Shown here one piece after another: positions 59,768 to 64,000 of a stretch of DNA of 64,000 nt (position 1 is its first letter; the number at the start of each line of letters is the position of its first letter). The translations under genes and the position numbers were made by a program. The notes beneath the pieces were generated by a model. It was not told where the DNA came from. It saw only the letters and a program-made list of their open reading frames with translations, and ran no database searches. Location of the stretch: the NCBI GenBank assembly GCA_963838095.1, contig CAWIPO010000006.1, forward strand, positions 124,001 through 188,000, written 5' to 3'. Origin of the DNA: CAWCGU01 sp963838095 (GTDB taxonomy: Bacteria; Actinomycetota; Thermoleophilia; Solirubrobacterales; 70-9).

Positions 59768-61161
59768 GGCGCGGGGAGCTCGAGGGAAAAGTTGGTATGG
59801 CCGCCGCCGGAGCGAACCTCGAGCTCACCTCCCATCAGCTGCGTCAGCTCGCGCGCGATCGCGAGCCCCAGCCCTGACCCACTGGTCTCGGTGCCGGTGT
59901 AGAAGCGCTCGAATACGCGGCTCCGCGACGCGGGGTTGATTCCGGGTCCGTCGTCGGAAACGACGAATCCCGCCTTGCCGTCCTGCCTGGTGGTGCTCAC
60001 GGTGATGGTTGTGCCCTCCGGGGTGTGGGTGAGGGCGTTGTCGAGCAGGATACGCATGATCTGTCCCACCCGATCGGGGTCTGCGAGCGCGATCGGGACC
60101 GATCCGGCCGCTGGGGTGACGGTCAGCGACGAAGCATGCAGCTCCGCAGTGGGGCGAAACTCATCCGTGATCTCGGTGGCGAGCCGGCTGAGATCGACGT
60201 CCTCGGCGCTGACCCTGATCGCGTCGGCGTCGAGCTTGGAGAGGTCGAGGAGATCAGTCGCAAGCTTGGTCAGGCGATCGATCTGGCCCCTCATCGTGCG
60301 CACGAACTCCCGCCTGGACTCAGGGTCGGGATCGTCGGTTTCGAGCAACTCGACGAAGCCGCCGAGCGAGAAGATCGGCGTCCTCAACTCGTGCGAGGCG
60401 TTGGCGATGAACTCCTTGCGCGCGCTGTCCAGCCGGGCCAAGCGCGTCTGCATCTCGTGCAACGCCCTTGCGAGCTGGCCGACCTCGTCGTTCGAGTCGA
60501 TCGGGATCTCGACGTCGAAGTTGCCCTCTGCCACGGCCTCGGCAGCCTCCTCGAGACGGCGAAGGCGGCGGCCGTGCGCGCGGGCGAAGAGTGAGCCGGC
60601 AATCGCGGCGAGGGCGACGGCGATCACTCCGGCGATCAGGATCTGGCGGCGGATCAGGGCGACGTTGTCGTCGACGTCCGCCAGAGGGCTGGAGAGGACC
60701 GCGACCCAGCTCGCATCGGTCTCGGCGGGGACGCTGATCGCCGTCTCCGCCAGCCTCTGGCCCTCGACCTGCTCCACCCCCGACGCGACCTCGCCGCTGT
60801 TAGCGGCGGTGACCGCCGGCAGGTAACGCGGCAAGACCGCCGTGCTCTCCAGCTCGGAATCCGCGATCACGAATGCAGCTTCGGCGCCGGTTCCCCCCAG
60901 CGGCACGCCGAGCAGCGTCACGCGGGCATTTGACTCCTGGGCAAGCTTACGAACGAGGCGCCGGAGCTCGGCCTGGCTGGCACCCCTCGTCTGCGCCTCA
61001 GCGAGACGGGCGGACGCAGCCTCCGCCACACTCTCCTGGCGCCCGAGCTTCTCCGCGGTGAGGCTGGTGCGGAGCTGCGGCACCACGTACAGGTAGACGA
61101 AGGCGATCGCGGCTGCCGTGATCGCGAAGAACAGCAGCGCGAGCTTGTTCCTAACGCTCAT
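59764..61161 (-). CDS. Membrane sensor histidine kinase
   Basis: 465 residues. Two membrane helices (about 7-27 and 175-198) flank an exported sensor region of about 145 residues. A HAMP domain (about 200-252) follows, then the H-box FIANASHELRTPIFSLGGF, N-box ILLDNALTHTPEG, DDGPGI and GSGLGLAIARELTQLMGG. Autophosphorylates the His and passes phosphate to the regulator encoded just upstream. Signal unknown; with HtrA behind it, envelope stress is likely. Confidence 0.93.
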   Translation of the reverse strand: MSVRNKLALLFFAITAAAIAFVYLYVVPQLRTSLTAEKLGRQESVAEAASARLAEAQTRGASQAELRRLVRKLAQESNARVTLLGVPLGGTGAEAAFVIADSELESTAVLPRYLPAVTAANSGEVASGVEQVEGQRLAETAISVPAETDASWVAVLSSPLADVDDNVALIRRQILIAGVIAVALAAIAGSLFARAHGRRLRRLEEAAEAVAEGNFDVEIPIDSNDEVGQLARALHEMQTRLARLDSARKEFIANASHELRTPIFSLGGFVELLETDDPDPESRREFVRTMRGQIDRLTKLATDLLDLSKLDADAIRVSAEDVDLSRLATEITDEFRPTAELHASSLTVTPAAGSVPIALADPDRVGQIMRILLDNALTHTPEGTTITVSTTRQDGKAGFVVSDDGPGINPASRSRVFERFYTGTETSGSGLGLAIARELTQLMGGELEVRSGGGHTNFSLELPAP

Positions 61162-61173
61162 GGAGCGGCTTGG

Positions 61174-61869
61174 CTATTCACGGAACCTGTAGCCCACTCC
61201 TCGCACGGTGAACAGGTACTCGGGGTGCTTGGGGTCGCGCTCGAGCTTCTCCCGGAGGTGCCTGATGTGCACGTCCACGGTGCGCGGGTCCCGGTAGGAA
61301 GCGTCGCCCCAGACGTGGCGCAGCAGTCCCTCGCGGGTGAACACCCGTCCCGGGCTCACCGCGAGCGCAGCGAGGATCTCGAACTCGACGTAGGTGAGCC
61401 GCACGTCCTCGCCGCGCATCTCGGCACTGCGGCGCTCGAAGTCGATTCGCAGGTCGCCGGCGACGATCGGCTCCTCGTCGGCAGGCCGCTTGAGCATCTC
61501 CGCGCGGCGCAGAGCCGCCTTCACCCGGCTGCGGAACTCGCGGACCGAGAACGGCTTGGTGATGTAGTCGTCGGCGCCCATCTCGAGACCGATCACCTTG
61601 TCGATCTCGTCGTCCTTGGCAGTGAGCATGATGATCGGCACCTGGCTGCGGCTGCGCAGGCGCCGGCAGACCTCGATCCCGTCGAGCTTCGGCAGCATGA
61701 TGTCGAGGACGACGAGGTCGAAGCGCCGCTCGGCGAAGCGCTCGAGCGCCTCGCGGCCATCCTGAGCCTTCACCACCTCGTATCCGTCCTTGCGAAGCGG
61801 ATACGCGAGCAGGGTCTGGATCGCTTCCTCGTCGTCAACGAGCAGGATCCGCTGGGCGTCTGCGGCCAC
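61174..61869 (-). CDS. OmpR-family response regulator
   Basis: 231 residues from the GTG at 61869, placed 6 bases after a TACCCT box; a GTG at 61875 adds two codons. Receiver domain with ILLVDDEEAIQ, phospho-acceptor Asp in LVVLDIMLPKLDG, Thr in MLTAKDD and Lys in YITKPFS. Winged-helix DNA-binding domain with LTYVEFEILAALAVSPGRVFTREGLL and TVDVHIRHLREKLE. First gene of the six-gene operon, most like MtrA/PhoP-type regulators. Confidence 0.93.
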   Translation of the reverse strand: MAADAQRILLVDDEEAIQTLLAYPLRKDGYEVVKAQDGREALERFAERRFDLVVLDIMLPKLDGIEVCRRLRSRSQVPIIMLTAKDDEIDKVIGLEMGADDYITKPFSVREFRSRVKAALRRAEMLKRPADEEPIVAGDLRIDFERRSAEMRGEDVRLTYVEFEILAALAVSPGRVFTREGLLRHVWGDASYRDPRTVDVHIRHLREKLERDPKHPEYLFTVRGVGYRFRE

Positions 61870-61875
61870 GGGCAC

Positions 61876-61885
61876 AGGGTAGTTT
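61876..61885. promoter_or_regulatory. Bidirectional promoter core between the response regulator and the M28 gene
   Basis: AGGGTAGTTT carries TAGTTT (plus, 61880-61885) and TACCCT (minus, 61881-61876), sharing the central TA. Each box ends exactly 6 bases before a GTG (61892 plus; 61869 minus). Same layout as at 13272-13281. Confidence 0.5.
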
Positions 61886-61891
61886 GGCGCG

Positions 61892-63565
61892 GTGATCGAC
61901 CTCCGCCTCTACAGGGCAGCATTTCTGCCGACCCTGCTTGCAATCGTGGCGCTGATGTTCTCGGTTGAGGGGACGCCGGTGCCGCTGCAGCCGCAGAGCG
62001 GAGGCACCGCGGTCGCGTTCGACCCCCGCCGAGCCGCCGCGCTCGCGCGTGAAATCGCCGAGCTTGCGCCTAAGCGCGAGCCCGGGAGCGAGGGCGACGC
62101 GGCCGTGGCCGATCTCCTTACGTCCCAGCTTGGATTGATCCCGTCGGGCAAGGTCTCCGAGCAGACGTACCCCGCCAGCTTCGACGGGGAGGACGTCGAG
62201 CTTCGCAACGTCATCCTCACCCTGCCGGGCGCTTCCGATCGCACGGTGGTCGTGATCGCGCACCGCGACACCACCGAAGGACCCGACACCGTCTCAACGG
62301 CCGCCGCCACCGGGACGCTTGCTGCGCTGGCGGAGGCCTTCGGGCGAACGAGCCACGACGACACCCTGGTGTTCGTCTCGAGCGACGGTGGAAGCGACGG
62401 CGCCTCTGGGGCACGTGCGTTCCTCGATGCCTACCCCACCAAGGAGCTGATCGACGCGATCGTCGTCCTTTCCCAACCCGGTCTGCCACAACCCAGCGAG
62501 CCACATGTGGTCGCGTTCTCCGACGGCCCGCAGTCGGCGTCCGCGCAGCTCGTCGAAAGCGCCGAGATCGCTGTCGAGGACTTCGCGGGCGTCGAGGCCG
62601 GTTTGCCCGGACTGGCTGCGAGCCTTTACGCGCTCGCCCTCCCGAGCGGCCTCGGAGAGCAGGCGGCCTTGCTCGAGGAGGGCGCCGACGCAGTCGCGAT
62701 CTCAGGCGGCGGCGAACGCCCTGCACACAGCTCCGAACCGCCCTCCGTGAAGTCCATCGGCGAGTTCGGAAGGGCCTCCTTCTCCCTCATTGCCGCCCTC
62801 GACCGCGGGCCCACCCCGGTTCACGGCCCCTCCGACTATCTGGTGATGGGAGACAACTTGATTCCGGGCTGGCCGCTGGCGCTGCTTGCGCTCGCACTGC
62901 TGCTGCCGGCCGGCGCGGTTGCGATCGACGGCCTGGTTCGGGCGACGAGGCGAAACGAATCCGTTCTTGCGGCTCTGATCTGGGCGCTGACTCGGGCGCT
63001 CCCGTTCGCCGCGGTGCTTCTGCTCGCCTACCTGCTGGCGTTTGTCGGAATCGCCCCAGCGCCGGAATTCCCGTTTGACCCGGCGCGCTTCGAATTCGGC
63101 TTCCGAGCGGCGGCCGTGCTGTTCGTGCTGACGGGGGGGTTCGTGATCGCTCTGCTGTCCTTTCGCCCGCTGAGGGTCCCTCCGCGCGTGGATCGAGAGG
63201 CGCTTTGCCCGGCGCTCGGCGTGCTTGCGGTGCTGGCGCTGCTCGTGACCTGGCTGGTGAACCCCTACCTTGCGCTCCTGCTGGTGCCGTTCGCGCACCT
63301 GTGGATTCTGAGCGGGCGGCCGAACTCTCCCGTGTCCACAATCGCCGTCGTCGTCGTCGCGCTCGTGGCTGCGATTCCGATCGCGGCGGCGCTTGCCCAC
63401 GTCGTCACGCGTCTCGAGCTCGGCGCGCAGGCGCCCTGGCAGCTGCTGCTAATGCTCACAGGCGGCCAGATTCCAGCGCTCGTCGCGTTGCTGATCTGCC
63501 TGCTCGCCGGCTCCGTGATGGGCACGCTCGCAATTTCCCGCTCAGGCCGCGCGGGCCTAGCGTAG
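61892..63565 (+). CDS. M28-type membrane peptidase-like protein
   Basis: 557 residues from GTG. An N-terminal helix (about 8-25), an exported domain resembling M28 aminopeptidases (RAAALAREIAELAPKREPGSEGDAAVADLL, TVVVIAHRDTTEGPD, VFVSSDGGSDGASGARAFLD) and about seven membrane helices after residue 325. The first His/Asp are kept but the Glu pair usually seen in DGEE is replaced by SSDGG and the Asn/Ser loop differs, so metal binding may be weakened. Divergent from the two-component operon. Function unknown. Confidence 0.72.
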   Translation: MIDLRLYRAAFLPTLLAIVALMFSVEGTPVPLQPQSGGTAVAFDPRRAAALAREIAELAPKREPGSEGDAAVADLLTSQLGLIPSGKVSEQTYPASFDGEDVELRNVILTLPGASDRTVVVIAHRDTTEGPDTVSTAAATGTLAALAEAFGRTSHDDTLVFVSSDGGSDGASGARAFLDAYPTKELIDAIVVLSQPGLPQPSEPHVVAFSDGPQSASAQLVESAEIAVEDFAGVEAGLPGLAASLYALALPSGLGEQAALLEEGADAVAISGGGERPAHSSEPPSVKSIGEFGRASFSLIAALDRGPTPVHGPSDYLVMGDNLIPGWPLALLALALLLPAGAVAIDGLVRATRRNESVLAALIWALTRALPFAAVLLLAYLLAFVGIAPAPEFPFDPARFEFGFRAAAVLFVLTGGFVIALLSFRPLRVPPRVDREALCPALGVLAVLALLVTWLVNPYLALLLVPFAHLWILSGRPNSPVSTIAVVVVALVAAIPIAAALAHVVTRLELGAQAPWQLLLMLTGGQIPALVALLICLLAGSVMGTLAISRSGRAGLA

Positions 63566-63580
63566 GCAGCGTTCTCGGGC

Positions 63581-63650
63581 GCACCCGGCGGGCGTCCCCC
63601 ATGGCGGGGGGGCTAACCCCCACGGCCCCTGGGTGCCTGCCCCCTCCAAC
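63581..63650. repeat. GC-rich intergenic element with nested inverted repeats
   Basis: GCACCC (63581-63586) pairs with GGGTGC (63631-63636), and inside are CCCCCATGGCGGGGG and GGGGGCTAACCCCC. It could end the M28 transcript. The CCCCCATGG, G-run, AAC, C-run order matches 1362-1415. Confidence 0.4.
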
Positions 63651-63717
63651 ACTTGCCGACCGTTTTCGCGCCTGCGTGGCCAGCAACGCTAACGCGTACT
63701 CGAAGGGAGCCGATTTA

Positions 63718-63960
63718 GTGATTGGCAATCAAGAATTGGGGCATACGACGAACATGCACGTCGAAGCCACTTTGAGACCAGACACGTTGATGAGCGACCT
63801 AAGAGCGAAAATCGAGCGCGGCGAGTACTCCGTCGACTCCGGCATCGTCGCCGGGTCGATGCTTCGAAAGATCGAGGTCGTCGATCGCGTGCGTCGCCAG
63901 ATGCTCGCGGCCACTACCGAAGCTGGTCGAATCCAGCCGCGGTCAGAGCGCGTTCACTAG
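63718..63960 (+). CDS. FlgM-like anti-sigma factor candidate
   Basis: 80 residues from GTG with AGGGAG about 8 bases upstream. The core MSDLRAKIERGEYSVDSGIVAGSMLRKI resembles the C-terminal half of FlgM (IxxGxYxVD, then helix), which holds the flagellar sigma factor until the hook is complete. The N terminus is short and the tail basic. The gene is at the window edge; flagellar neighbours, if any, would lie beyond 64000. The last 40 bases show no gene. Confidence 0.55.
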   Translation: MIGNQELGHTTNMHVEATLRPDTLMSDLRAKIERGEYSVDSGIVAGSMLRKIEVVDRVRRQMLAATTEAGRIQPRSERVH

Positions 63961-64000
63961 CGTTTCGAAGCTCGAGCCCGCTCCCCTCCGAGACAGCACC

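Noticed and set aside
63566..63717. Possible c-di-GMP riboswitch ahead of the FlgM-like gene
   Set aside because: The region is strongly structured but lacks the conserved GEMM core; it looks like a terminator or repeat.

Overview
The window is GC-rich, densely coding bacterial chromosome with many GTG and TTG starts. The content is actinobacterial: six Mce (MlaD-domain) genes in a row, a 14-gene nuo operon, a two-domain ThyX homologue, FHA proteins, TreT, and several secreted or membrane proteins I associate with Solirubrobacterales. My best guess is class Thermoleophilia (Solirubrobacter/Conexibacter-like), by recognition rather than any search. No plasmid, phage, IS, CRISPR, rRNA or tRNA gene was seen.

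Layout. 1-1.3 kb: two minus-strand secreted proteins separated by a perfect 14-bp-stem terminator. 1.4-10.1 kb: six head-to-tail mce genes (minus strand) with no yrbE permease or Mkl ATPase beside them. 10.3-14.3 kb: housekeeping genes (acyl-CoA thioesterase, msrB, serS, a cytochrome c lipoprotein, flavin reductase, a membrane protein). 14.3-29.1 kb: nuoA-N for complex I, almost every junction a 1-8 base stop/start overlap. 29.1-41.3 kb: a VOC gene remnant, an AEC transporter, two tandem FHA/Pro-rich/TM proteins, a long ThyX homologue, an FAD disulfide oxidoreductase, a CBS operon, a zinc-ribbon protein, a catalytically dead alpha/beta hydrolase, an SDR and a prepilin-like protein. 41.3-47.8 kb: DUF2804, a biotin carboxylase/BCCP fusion, two tandem S1C (HtrA-like) proteins, purA. 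47.9-54.4 kb: the conserved rpsF-ssb-rpsR-rplI-dnaB block plus a DnaC-like ATPase, with a secreted heparinase II/III-like lyase inserted between ssb and rpsR. 54.9-61.9 kb: one tight operon of response regulator, histidine kinase, HtrA lipoprotein, IMPase-family phosphatase, TreT and a GT20 synthase, which looks like an envelope/osmotic stress module. 61.9-64 kb: an M28-type membrane peptidase and a FlgM-like protein at the edge.

Two cross-cutting patterns stand out. First, five conserved genes (nuoG, nuoL, nuoM, thyX, one S1C gene) each need a single frame correction to give a full-length product, which suggests uncorrected assembly indels more than decay. Second, many genes have a TANNNT -10 box only 5-10 bases before the start codon and no Shine-Dalgarno, so leaderless transcription seems common. 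At three divergent gene pairs the two -10 boxes overlap, giving compact bidirectional leaderless promoters.
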